From positions 24,321-88,320 of the forward strand of contig DMXM01000003.1 in assembly GCA_003482905.1 (NCBI GenBank): DNA of 64,000 nt. Direction: 5' to 3'. Made by a program: the position numbers and the translations under genes. Source of the stretch: Elusimicrobiota bacterium. GTDB lineage: Bacteria > Elusimicrobiota > Elusimicrobia > Elusimicrobiales > UBA9959. The notes beneath the pieces were generated by a model, which was given only the letters and a program-made list of their open reading frames with translations, was not told the DNA's origin and made no database searches. Shown one piece after another: positions 63,701 to 64,000 of the stretch; position 1 is the stretch's first letter, and the number at the start of each line of letters is the position of its first letter.

Positions 63701-64000
63701 GAAACGGTGGTCATTGATAAAAGCCAGCGCGGTCCTGTTATAGTTCCAGGCAGCCGCCGTGCCGTCGGCCGGCAGCCAATTCGGGCAGCCAGCCCAGGCC
63801 GCGCCGTCAAAGCAGGCCGGCCCGCCGTCCAGGTCCGTCACCTGCACCGCCACCGTGCTGACGCCGGTATTGGCGGAGACCTGGCCCAGCTGGGACGAAG
63901 CCCCGGCCAGCGGCGTGGAGATCAGCACCTGGGAATAGGCGATGTTGTTAAGCGGGAATACCACGGAGACGGACGGAGGCGTTATGTCATACGTGAATAT
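33461..64000 (-). CDS. giant repetitive surface protein with type IX-like C-terminal domain (5' end outside window)
   Basis: One frame stays open from the TAG at 33461 to the right edge, over 10,170 codons. The apparent GTG start at 63964 is internal: the frame continues upstream with another module end (TYDITPPSVS), so the N-terminus and signal peptide lie outside the window. Order from the N-terminal side: tens of Ig-like modules of about 125 residues ending FTYD-x-TPP; invasin-like modules of about 100 residues (LVLPGE ... AGTPF.VTV..VD.Y.N); modules with acidic EF-hand-like loops; a fibronectin type III domain; and a FlgD-Ig C-terminal domain. Cysteine is rare and Trp, Tyr and Asn frequent. 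It is most likely an adhesin or surface fibre, perhaps exported with the PorV-like protein next door. No transmembrane or catalytic domain is visible. Confidence 0.93.
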   Translation of the reverse strand: MFTYDITPPSVSVVFPLNNIAYSQVLISTPLAGASSQLGQVSANTGVSTVAVQVTDLDGGPACFDGAAWAGCPNWLPADGTAAAWNYNRTALAFINDHRFQVEARATDFAGNDSAAAPIFFRYDIDNPTTTLTYPLPGVTTGFAYVAGTATDERYVVRQYEAKLSSYTVKVAVKSLVGDVGWWNSASGSFDAPNPVWYEANNSTTATPNQFRYDLPGALIAKMADPANQDPARTYRIVPWSYDLALNREYGPQASEPLEADIPAGVGTNVTFDSRKPLTYITLPSLANYNALADIAGTAGDNVGINSVRFTAYLPGLGKYYDPAAYPVWVDGAESAAPWVAAQSTIYTTSAAWTYNIQTSTWTTGYTYRIRARALDTSGNYDTVYATATFLYDTQAPVSTVTAPSDGAHINTLPVAIGGTSYDPSGSLVSQIRVYIQRASDSYYWDSASWQSGAVYLQALPPYSDWTMAPAVVAGMFSGNDGDIFRIQTNGFDGAANQEGYGLKTSFVYDVSRPTAAISYPYAAGYISQTGKVNGGSYDKPNGAVKDVHVRIKQLTGANPDKYWNVAGPSWSASAVDNSVLLYGTLSAAATWWQLNTSPWTTGETYEMNAWAEDKAGNFQLVYSTATNIKADFTNPISTITSPAHGAMIQAELNSISGSASDVAPGTLDRVLLSYKKMDTLKYWRFSTHAWDSDVELFYDAAISGDGWTATGVSTPAWVAPLAGINYQVFAKAVDLAGNEMPKPGSTGALSSFIEFTLKPPPPVSVITIPAATVPHYNPSAAPSVIGTAVYATTVAVRVVDYGPDISEAGGNDNLVWNGAAWVSTTVFTGFAGVDSFVAPNWQWTIPPAKWNVNRRYRVVSRAAHLTDGTEELPGTGVEFIIDSTVPLAGVTTPDKPYVRSLSTLFGTLSDVAPGVVASAYFRVKRQSAVEYWNWKTSTFTALSGSYTDLAASIAGNIASYTTSYFSSGQAFEADHGYSVELYANDKAGNPGTAVPFQFTLDVSSPVARALSPNDANKSGVRLINAVSGTASDNFSNSDVYVAMQQLGNTPQWYNTADNDFMTGGANPVWISMKTSGYLSPDATSWMFAPAGLNARFVAGTSGLKYLVLTKALDVASNAQDVFQVDVSSLIINIDRIAPNSAFTLPLDDQNGYSGRYKPGSLGQLGTSSRLYGTASDAAYSENNAGVSSGSIRLSYLQVNDTYYWDGDAFTNAISSDAAWKIAQVSYVGPGWSWIYNKDIVWPAGEREYKAEIKAMDDARLADDTGDGNWEDAQTRGVNVRYFMIDDTPPSVSITTPAANAVRYLPGFGGNANADMAGLDKVEVQVSTGSGADVRYWNGAGWQTNAWPALTAAKLGPTSWYYNLSPSALKDDMAYTFIARAVDHAGNVSAVYSTYTVTYDMTGPLITLSFPADGATYSHVLISTPLAGTATNGQSSAYSGPSTVSVAISDLNGTCFDGASFTGCAASVWLKAQGTVANWTYNSGSLSFENDHSYKFEARATDEAGNYSAAASVTNKYDVDIPTSAITSPLTEYVTTLTQIRGTAQDERYAARTYEAGLGTYTVKVAIRMVGGDWWNGSNAFDSANPKWYEAAVDTAPYGAGQPVVTWQYDLPAGMQGVITGQSALPPYLRSYLVVPWAYDLAQNREFGPSGAEPSGADLPPGVGRAVKYDNAPPVSVTTVPANISYQNSVPYLYGVATDTGAVSGVQVLVKARGGFSGVWKGTYFNTLSDWEFGASKYIYWSTAAYVNGGWSIPLPSLDPVNNSKISVWTRAIDMAGNWEATPTPAQIDANQNADNSAAYYFTFDNLKPETGVTAPNRYALCRPTGTIAGTAFDAGTEPSGVSEVFVRLKRSDNAYWSFYNSDWTSAGPADNFNMDGTNNWSKVIQTDSQGDGYQYYIYHFAKDGALNNNSGASFSTFTFTVDMTTPTSRITFPSHNSFIGSVPAITGTADDSVENIQGWVAPRGYEAGISTDTGVELAIQRLTDDKWWNGTGFGAASRQWYATVFAGTSSGTWTYNLPAGAIADGTTYYAMTRARDLVDNIQTVYTTNYFTGDTMQPTSRATYPTGSPDGITEIRGTAQDTYPGELPKINMAMVALRRTTPPQLCYDGSVWQPCPALAYPGDRIWIATGTVDDPRGQPGNWTWNTSAINWTNNNSYDVQALAVDKAGNTRSLPGQSSPDITFTFVSPAPDTTITTPATENGNYRSANLTVLEGVGANLRPENSVQIRLQKLKEPVRWWSEYDDAWVAFDTWTYVTAGGGNWSMGFSAALAFTLDNSSYTFSSVGYNQANEAESPPSNRTIIADNTKPVGAVLSPNRPYINAMPVISGTASDPGRTELPAAYQEGMSRVLVMVKDNTMGTYWNGLTFDTFMSSSNILAASTLNWSTATAVNPAMKDGRNYTVFAKPEDKAGNREDNEASVASYAVIYDTSAPVSAMTSPGPLAVLRSLAAITGTAEDPAGAYAPNLKSDLDKVELQIYEETTPKWWHDGASNWSVTSSSFNAVTGTTDWSYNNAALASKLTSGWHYWLQSRAVDRAANNQNGFVINVSSLAFIWDTTPPQTFLVQPLDGGNYKPSALSGVNALNGTASDAALPYVTDHLNKVQMNLSYLDAGVTYYWNDAVFTNAISSEAAWIEVVGTATWRRTFDGVSFINGQSFGNWVSDKDYTLLTRAYDTAAPLGPNGGNMQDPPTAVRFVVDGTPPVSRVSTPTAGSYIQGTLAEISGTSYGGRSGLVVYPNGLKLRIYNVVGTDTWYWSGHAAQGWSSGTVTDLPVQYTASQSTITWQYPPVTYDAPTILLNSQVYTISIAGTDKAGNAETASAITVTSDFNYPVITVSTPMAGASAFYGPDRPTGPLAGSSADTPAGIMPPIKTQLSNISEPGAVKPKWDGAAWTVVTSTWVGVSGLPPWTYAAPAWPANKRFKAEFWAVDYAGNQVPAAVYDREFIYDVNKPSSTIAAPSTAFQNAAQALAFSGSAADWVHYSSTEAMSGLAPDGIEIQIADPSGNTFSGAGFAGGSYWRKAVFSTTTQATDGVLGVNIVSGANWSYPRSPDAWPPALVEASTYTVRVRSTDRAMNTENYVERSFCYDASAPTATITMPGSYAYVAMPVISGTLSELVSYPDPVDGIQLVVQRVSDMNYWNGAAINNWDPVFDAGVHWRNATTIGAGSWSLAEANLNNYFNGLKASNASLQFRLYLRAKDAAGNQSRAGSAAPANPEVTFTVDPVVPSSKVSYPSSGAYVNAPITHIDGTATDTSLGVPSGLNSVRLRFSKLNSAGTRYYYNWSLNTWTADPAEWIFTPVDAALTPWTRTVPGSAFTGAGISNGDGYLYELQPEARDATQVANGGPNTEVLYATSTFIMDFSTPSAVIQQPAHLGYLRTLSSLAGTAADPVTGGNIPSGVASIEYELTDTDKVPNRYWNFNTGAWQAGYISSVTAAAADWAMTALPVNNPPSAANSWAVTRSSATFLLRARFTDRAGNVSDFGLNYSTFTLDIMLPVSKVTSPAVENGSQLVISSIAGTAADFTSGVSTVQVRIQQDTVQTDCTDTSSNGLYWGGSAWQAGEKWLGVNSYNSGDSSWNFDASAVGLKAQCFYIVKSSAADNVGNGELDWGSRRFKFTPPPAATRVTVPDNTKYYKALSLISGTANADSKTVALQVTRLSDGYYWNFSGSAWQVALTSAAGIIPSGGAWSYGANLPPLVSGSSYTFKSIGKSFSDIDESGAATNQVYFDTDKPSALVQLPSAAQNYYNSLPRLGGTATDPPGATPPAAGIYRVWGELSAANGPQAGRFWDNASSTFTAVWNQAGNQGAYFIAASSWTYEVSYPTAAFANGVQYQARARASDNTYNNGSLVGTESDPSAPNLFSYDVTVPTAVVTAVSAGQRRSGVSVASGTILEDLVLANVGLQPGVQIQGIRVHLKDNNLLQYWDGGWQGDSSVWAAASVHQSSWSLAALPLWADNNSYTIWAEASDKAGNTQTLFAGNGSSVTFTVDKSAPTLAVLNPAANTKISSLSSVSGTAGDPNPATNSGIGGAANIQVQVSYLAAGDTYYYNNAAAYSSSTLNDGNSWWPASSWTAQGPSSGAWTYNAGGFAASLVPDKVYRFRARAQDNAFPVPNPAVLMDNAVTNAGVTYDVTPPVSRVTLPSDLSRVKNLVSITGTALDNLAGISALGQIFVSIAEKTPASGHWDGNVSPGTFTLTTETFQPLSEASLAAVYAGGNWSFLAPPLRDGYTYVIKVRASDDAAPANAETAISSVTFTYDGTAPAAGIAYPIGLADARGNLKLDTLTAVSGTAYEQFGVKSASVSFQEADTLLYYDTQFSTFSSVAQKWVNAGVAGSGPNYTWSAAFVALQDNRLYNIRVTAEDLAGNVLTPPAPTLIRYDNTPPTSRPVTPVNGGYVTSVPSISGTAQDPNSNPSGAAGTQISISSGTSYWNGAGWVALESWLDAVAGSPWTKTTQLPPSDNLTGFRDSTLYTVRARAYDVAGNTQSVILAGNIFGFDISSPTVHITTPSDGARFNSLPALTGTAGDNMNALFPRVRLHDTSLNRYWLDGSGTCGGVTLPNWVDSSCAGFPEIWNLAIDSSPAAGSFGWRYPASQVAWPQRDGELRADLRVYDEAGHYAAAASTFSFDSVPPASRLTFPPANGVYYSTMAALIGTSRDATSAVSGVQARMWYLSAGTTYYWAGAIPHWRVTDTGWYGVGGAAGPKGTDNAWNYAGSDFTNPGTDDYAWKEGTHDGLNGKIFYAASKAMDATSNGEIAWSTRTFIFDNEAPVSRVTYPSALAKVSTLAGITGTALDGVAGISALGQIEVSIAEKTPASGHWDGNVSPGTFTLTTETFQPLSEASLAAAYAGGNWSFLAPPLRDGYTYVIKVRASDNATPANVETDISSVTFTYDSTPPEAKITRPYALPDARGNLKALAAISGTAYEQFSLMSASVSVQEADTLLYYDAQFSTFNSVTQKWITAAVAGSGPNYTWTATAPPLADNKDYNLQITAGDAAGNVSVPGAAVVVRYDVTPPLSRPTVPANNGFINYLGSVTGTALELNSNPSGLSGAQIKIQRGDGLYWNGSIWAAPEAWLGSVSGAGNPWTWTKNTQLPPSDNSSGLQDGLLYTVQSRAYDVAGNTEPVPMAGNSFRFDVSSPTANILLPLNGLRYNSLPQVTGTAADAFNVNFPLVRIYDIPLNQYWMDGTGTCGGKALPGWVDSNCPAFPEVWNVAMDSSSLSGNFGWRYNSSAPGMWPDRDNELRVEARVVDQAGNYTLTSSTFTYDVTPPTSTVLNPPLPNGLLYSSMTSISGQSLDLTSAIGDVNIRIWYLSGPATYYWQPTPPHWSLSENWWSIVGAQGPKGTYNPWTYTNSDFSNPGTVNFAWKEGTHDGGNGKTFYLATRARDATLNYETTLTTRTFVFDNVPPVSAPVLPGADAAYKSLPIISGTSVDASTAVAAVKISILGQNEAAGARYFDGSTGFVNTNETWLDIQPANLYPSSWSYTSGLLTLVNTRHYIVKSSASDSVGNVQSAVGQSRFLFDTTEPQSAMVTPANATVWSDDKVLVGNSSDPGFTSGINGTGSGVYPSLPWHAGKIEALVFRDTAPFLASNGPILPGAWDDSGYFWNGSTWAAASAGPTWQPGQFTDGLGNWQYAGLVCPVPNPANAPCWVRGDPYVSWVRATDNSGTTEGTIEQAPKFYIAAQAQSFSITMCQDSNCATPIGAATAGSDVYMRVEARDGSGGSGNIAAAYQGTVNFYVDGVPGGPEDMDNDAVMDDSHGLPQQYTFLPGNFGAKILQIRPRKAGGRTLRAEDNANPAIFGTKNVTVDPTAPDRVQVIADYPDGQMPAPGRMDSVVEGSTGTPRTKTAGTAVPFLLQVTDRYWNLVVSSAASVYVTDTDDNNGAISADGYVAFVGSTTISRTFVSANSSGWGVSAAGQGIYANSRNPSSNVPVIAQTADRLVALLPGETRVQGKFAVQPYGKIGTPEDRLAGSTLPVTVYGVDQYYNNDITAAFQVSASIPTDPYDITPAPQNLAAGATVFVFTPVVAATHTIKTQSAALPAATSFYFTPNPVKVWWNRPVKLHLIADGQGLDAGRPPYTANPSGGGKSGAAAQLTAGATTQMAVYLVDDYYNVVSGTTPFMAASSNTPVVQVDFPNDANIQGRGMHPAPYQRSLEAGATTFSVIPVTRNQTAGLSVQVTDAKLYLGTAYSTDTVTGIMVGPAPAATMLILVPTEVASEGAPGGKTGTAGPLVAGSTYTITVRAVDAYGNLTTDGRSVRVVSNDIYAVHPPAQPMANGEAIINGFVPSAATNNMVIQALDDDTLPTKLSSATDSGVVVTPGAASRLMLLLPTQYLVPGKVTPPYGAAGDISTQTAGVPFNAYVYAADTRYNRVYGINKANIVATSDDAFAANLGSFNMTDGSATIGNITLRSAGFRTVTATDLSGTGTNLGATSSGVFALSPNNPTKLRAMVPNETRVPGSTGNGRAGVVAGQQAGFPFTVTVDIADAFWNLTPGTSQEIRLVCDDPFSVVSPSTQVVVGSATFTVTPKRAGATYVRAELVNAVPPWGPTLNVDTATVVSVAPGVPSRLLLVLPGEDFDQGSATGKAGVATEQKAGASFGVKVGVVDSFYNKVTGRPADVRVNTPSDAYAPAVSTAAINIASGVTDFIYVSMRKAATHYLTAADYGSSGLSSDPQSSTFTVRPADPVGLQLLVPGETAVPGSGAYPAGGKASLISTATAGTPFSVTINLVDQYMNRYTGLSVGPTVYLITSDIYDNDGSSTALNYGTLQTQLNLVTRRSDASIKVYPVAAADNNMCFGGAGGVCLGNDAAARAYLKVFSSTATRLEVVLPGQGLAEGKCNIGPCRDPLIAWPGRTGPPAVHTIGAGPLFASVYLTDDFYNKATELAGAAQDTNPVAVMPAVVVSMPGDFKTTPPGVQTLSNGSAVFAIDARTSFSTYTVVAATTAASAAYYAAGVSTLTVNPGPVTHMVYVLPSTTVVAGLPFSAALLAKDTFENNCSTGNNVYLGTAAFVLVDQVNPNQDPTPSAWTVPFYRSDLGVKDLPGWFTFRKAGVNTLGAYDTLLPGINVAPPAEVYVQPGPPNIYRVMPNADTEVGAGSTVLPGRQALTAQLSDAFDNNISSAGVPAYVEIPEVYGSTGALQANIASAWFDMGTSTIVYTDATGQVGVSTQMVYKVSSKAGDWARVWIGTTSAPVNTSPAYAAYLSARQNVTGKMTTKGGVPSKLLFVSSQAAAAAGIQEVAGAGAFFTVERRDDFDNLTREGQTDVFLGLPSAQGTIHTALGRTLGTFGTLGDYGYRDQGNTQFVQTVSIPPNQTQISFRYHDRTSSYSGLSPALNTGEGGRPGYWQIEARSGSMQPAIHPLRLNPVDIAKVSFGNQPVSLVAGRITDSFGLVRNFEAELRDMFDNPSLATATVRVVLSTFTRQPSQVNDAFSFSASSSLAAAFPPVFASTATFLDIPLDAYFATFYYLDTTASAVYGSTIPLRPVIKIAAPDRPAWSASTQPVHVLPDFTYRVNVSLNAGQTVMAGTTSQMFAMAIEDRYGNPTPIASGQEDAIGAGVLFKLESGSTGDVRFSAPSVSSFTAQPGYAKLALGESATSFYLIDTLLSNPTHQLTINTVNSKGWLPAISSYTVVPAPPDHVVFHTPSRRLVAGTTLQYADFALNLTTPTVVSVVLKDRYGNATSTSSAATVRFTAVRNSMYGGIDPSEAVLASNPNWKLLKTNPLDVPIFPGQSYANVYIWDTIVGTAALTADASIPADGVVLPQINQETYITPGAAAYFTLHHGYSLASPLRVQTPGNVTLRARDQFGNVAAGDPVNGNYYVSKIKMATNSKGTADLRDWLANTTDYVFVPADHGERQLLLQDTIVETLKVSVTDYHIPGIYGYTGDGARGMPAASSPDVVLSGLRITPLDMSPEDPLPVAKTNNGINKNAIYQGDGVIAVVPAPVPMLRLTMQTEPVGTPTAYLKSVQVKSSGTLNWADIVEVGMYADNPTFGQTGAFDGETSLGGAPVDIFMSSGTYDPGLMAWHFNDLQAKVSTAALVSNTPRNFFFTVRMSTVAATPRSFSLVMENPSYVVLDSTFVGVAYNNFPIATATSPVRNQPATIMIKGNDIAAWWQPSVGTTTLTLGQYTYVEQGQGRVGFLEIKAWTENFTGVLKAFKIIKTGTGSGADLKSVRLFLDSSGGDPTLGDGIFAPSIDKEVTDPVNPPSYDIQDPDTFVLPLINPGLDGAISISTRTYYVVYEFGPDSVPNMTHGARLENSGVNLIDGWVGAFQPVVSSTIPLYATADIVYLADVNKSQPNDFAKPSFVTQNDKDKAVVRLTMQINGSQGSAIWSGLKLDRWVTGAENGNTPAWNKVTDVKKISIWYDSTLDGLLETTGTVKDTEVLLIAPSVRTFPYDTLKAPLLATDTVLRVYDIQKFFPADSPFPMAPGRLIMNDGQADPSLKEVIYYSSVDVLSNAFGGLTRGAEATAIADWSTGTVVSGQAVLPMIGTGGALDGQVIYNVPKDYFVAYDIDPLANVSNFSYIGVALRSTDYFMITSPKHMSTVNVGVTAPGKTLSLVGKVREYADEVVVKATDTVLGPTLQQQAQNQPVMVFTIKTSVADAMWRWMMVYATGTVMQDGTAINDVSAVKVWHDADNNGFLGASDVMVGSGTFGNTIYGPLTARVDFASERRVVTDLEALNNSMSPRYFLTYDIRASAMPNDPLGNPRYLGAYLKADSLPQNSPATDDPAKNSLSLPNYFSAANSNLTYVSKVREIVSSPSTVTVLAASIFSPDNAGSAPSLRLAQDVASPGPVDAAWLVTSTAGIPASGYAVVDNEIISYAGTAAGALTAVTRGAFNTPVVNHANNSVIGGMVYQGWLNYPVMRMALTTSGYGVRWQGVRLSRKQPAGLAGYDEDAEVIKVWKDNGNGVFDRDAATGLNTSDTLIGTGRFGVNDPVGKATIAVKDPELNNQDYVVIRSTPTVIFVSVDIDKTSRFSNVLLSPQNDVLGIEVPFETNFLFGPENSGHVAQFLSPVVSQMNTLLPTMNNVTMTPEDISPVSVTQNDKNVGVLAMRLVTDKTSARVEAIRLSRRGTSNDSDIDLIKVWKDSNDNCILDSVDTASNSAGAYPYLASYGNESYSSSTVNIALKSPIIVTTNTACAFISYDMSQFAIIGSTAALSISSAANFTIGIPNVITLTTSPINTMPMLVREIPSNVVMGGNDVAGDLVLAGGVNQAQINAPMIRFNLITEAGNARWSAIKVQRTGASNDPAAPFGKNGDVKFIRIYQDSNQNDMLDVNDTNISEARSTLAIPFTSTDTLPFNLVLASTTGFPAEGRIYIGEAELASYSGSGVDAGTGKPYLRVFSRGEKLGDFNTPVVTHAARVAVRKVDVFDQENPLNTQTHIQLSQSQTLSPLPQTYFAVYDLGEMAIKANKVGLMIRDKSWIVVNAPHDISPNVFVGISKALPRGTYVDIYPFSSSLVPVKAVNVTVKSVNIAPKSAEKNTRNVPMMTFTMATLADYVMLGQIKFQQSGSISSTTVGFGDGDLAGVALWKDDGDGAFSPVGDKRLGFTLHSATNPFVDGVFISITDGNLPYMMISTAPTILHLACDISSAADLSGADIMGHLAGLTLGAFTDLRGVGGMPLAAGQHYADTYPMDSNQILISPAIIPLTPVYSPVMLASNGYPAYALLDSSGNVVMGAGNLPLADTSRWRTNYTASGCRADEPLIDINGDNIPDNFDYYGSGKCNNISLNNSGIPTFDIDGDRLLDFESNIDYVPDRIINDGTGKPLYFIGDNVQNVKLLLAVSELGAVPSVWASKTTELPAMWNPSSGLVTGYELSLGGSFADPTGIKNTWQSAGSALAGKVTNVALSPGHFTHLTSRIDVNTSSFSVVSAEGFAAEGVVYVGNEIMVVTKIDGTTFKINERGAQGSFRGPHTAWGETVSDRGYVLSVRGIMADGRYIPSESGVPIMIYRIDTTYPTTPGAPEPQVAKGVSSGQAYTLKWDSSADGESNVMSYEIQEREGTNPVWHTVAAIPGFKTGGAINNIYTIGDPVSPGETPRPFGKYYTYRVRSWNFAGLHSEWSAVSTPAGTTIGAELLSKVSNYPNPVDLRKGGVEGRTVINYTLNDNAEVTITLYDLLGYVVREFKFTSGADGGKLGPNFVIWDGRNGLGGYVSKGGYIVRVKAASPKGSKVIMRKVGVIH
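33780..34140 (-). other. fibronectin type III domain of the giant protein
   Basis: PTTPGAPEPQVA, AYTLKWDSSADGESNVMSYEI, YTYRVRSWNFAGLHSEWS show the Pro start, the core Trp and the Tyr-x-Tyr-x-Val strand typical of FnIII domains. Confidence 0.8.
34150..40300 (-). repeat. array of about 200-residue modules with EF-hand-like acidic loops
   Basis: Repeating modules share a start like AVVRLTMQ or MRFNLITE, a middle IKVWKDSND-type loop and an end like YDIDP or YDLGEM. The loops (KVWKDSNDNCILDSVD near 36.73 kb, WKDNGNGVFDRDA near 37.28 kb, WHDADNNGFLGASD near 38.1 kb, YQDSNQNDMLDVND near 36.2 kb, WKDDGDGAFSPVGD near 35.4 kb) place Asp/Asn/Gly as in dockerin/EF-hand calcium loops. DINGDNIPDNFD and DIDGDRLLDFE (34.75-34.9 kb) are two more. 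Confidence 0.7.
40300..46990 (-). repeat. array of about 100-residue invasin-like (Big_1-type) modules
   Basis: Modules repeat the phrases RLLVLLPGE, GKAGTA-x-Q-x-AGTPF-x-V and VD-x-Y-x-N-x-VTG, followed by beta-strand-rich filler. About 20 copies are expected from length divided by spacing (not counted one by one). Such Ig-like modules form the stalks of intimin/invasin-type adhesins. Confidence 0.75.
46990..64000 (-). repeat. array of about 125-residue Ig-like modules
   Basis: Each module has a start like PVSRVTYPS, an I-x-GTA-x-D turn, a YWNG-x-x-W motif, a W-x-Y strand, YTV-x-x-RA-x-D-x-AGN and an ending TFTYD. About 40-45 modules are expected from length. Higher-order copies exist: 59731 and 63916 match at 4185 bp spacing, and 49401 and 51303 at 1902 bp spacing, both multiples of three. 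Confidence 0.85.
47700..51640 (-). repeat. tandem five-module super-repeat inside the Ig array
   Basis: Two blocks of about 634 residues have the same order of five distinguishable modules, including the rare GTCGG ... WVDS cysteine module and the KEGTHDG module. One module (49.40-49.60 versus 51.30-51.50 kb) differs at only a handful of about 200 bases, whereas neighbouring modules are clearly diverged. Confidence 0.8.

Noticed and set aside
63962..63964. GTG as the start codon of the giant gene
   Set aside because: The frame continues to the window edge encoding TYDITPPSVS, the normal end of the preceding module, so the GTG is an internal valine and the gene is truncated by the window.
46990..64000. 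CRISPR-like or simple tandem DNA repeat in the 30-kb gene
   Set aside because: The periodicity is that of protein modules with divergent DNA, in frame, without short identical repeats and unique spacers.

Overview
The window reads as a chromosomal segment of a GC-rich, diderm, uncultured-type bacterium. Elusimicrobiota is my best guess and Omnitrophota or a related lineage is possible. This rests on gene content (PorV/UPF0164-type protein, FlgD-Ig-type C-terminal domain, giant Ig-repeat protein, SurA-like pair, weak Shine-Dalgarno use), not on a database search. Almost everything lies on the minus strand; only alr, the two peptidyl-prolyl isomerase genes, pdxA and a GYF-domain membrane protein are on the plus strand.

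Region 1 (1-9.7 kb): a diguanylate cyclase, then a defence island. The island has an AbiE-like two-gene toxin-antitoxin module behind a consensus promoter, and a complete four-gene Wadjet/Mks-type condensin system (jetA-jetB-jetC-jetD) with overlapping genes. It sits just downstream of the 3' end of ssrA (tmRNA), which encodes an unusual tag ending in AHA. Upstream of ssrA is a strongly folded leader of about 230 nt.

Region 2 (9.7-24.2 kb): housekeeping genes. These are mfd, alr, a bifunctional class A penicillin-binding protein, a lipoprotein PpiC-type isomerase with a SurA-like partner, pdxA, a PrcB-like membrane-anchored protein, a GYF-domain membrane protein, ddl and mnmA. A perfect 30-bp inverted repeat lies between the convergent alr and PBP genes.

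Region 3 (24.2-33.3 kb): a minus-strand cluster that looks like a stripped-down flagellar motor without a flagellum. In transcription order it has a consensus promoter, a cyclic-di-GMP-I-type riboswitch, a PorV-like outer-membrane protein with TPRs, a protein fusing the FliF C-terminal half to FliG and TPRs, a long coiled-coil protein with a proline-rich head, FlbD, MotA, MotB and a lipoprotein. No rod, hook, filament or export gene is present here.

Region 4 (33.5-64 kb, running off the right edge): one open reading frame of more than 10,170 codons. It encodes a giant repetitive surface protein: tens of Ig-like modules, then invasin-like modules, then modules carrying EF-hand-like acidic loops, a fibronectin type III domain, and a C-terminal FlgD-Ig domain of the type used for type IX sorting.

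Working hypothesis (inference): regions 3 and 4 form a c-di-GMP-controlled surface machine. A MotAB-FliF/FliG rotary motor would power it, and a PorV-like outer-membrane factor would help export or anchor the giant adhesin, analogous to but not homologous with Bacteroidota gliding (GldLM motor, PorV, SprB). Two copies of an unrecognised cloverleaf-like element of about 125 nt, with compensatory base changes in three stems, follow the stop codons of the giant gene and the PorV-like gene.
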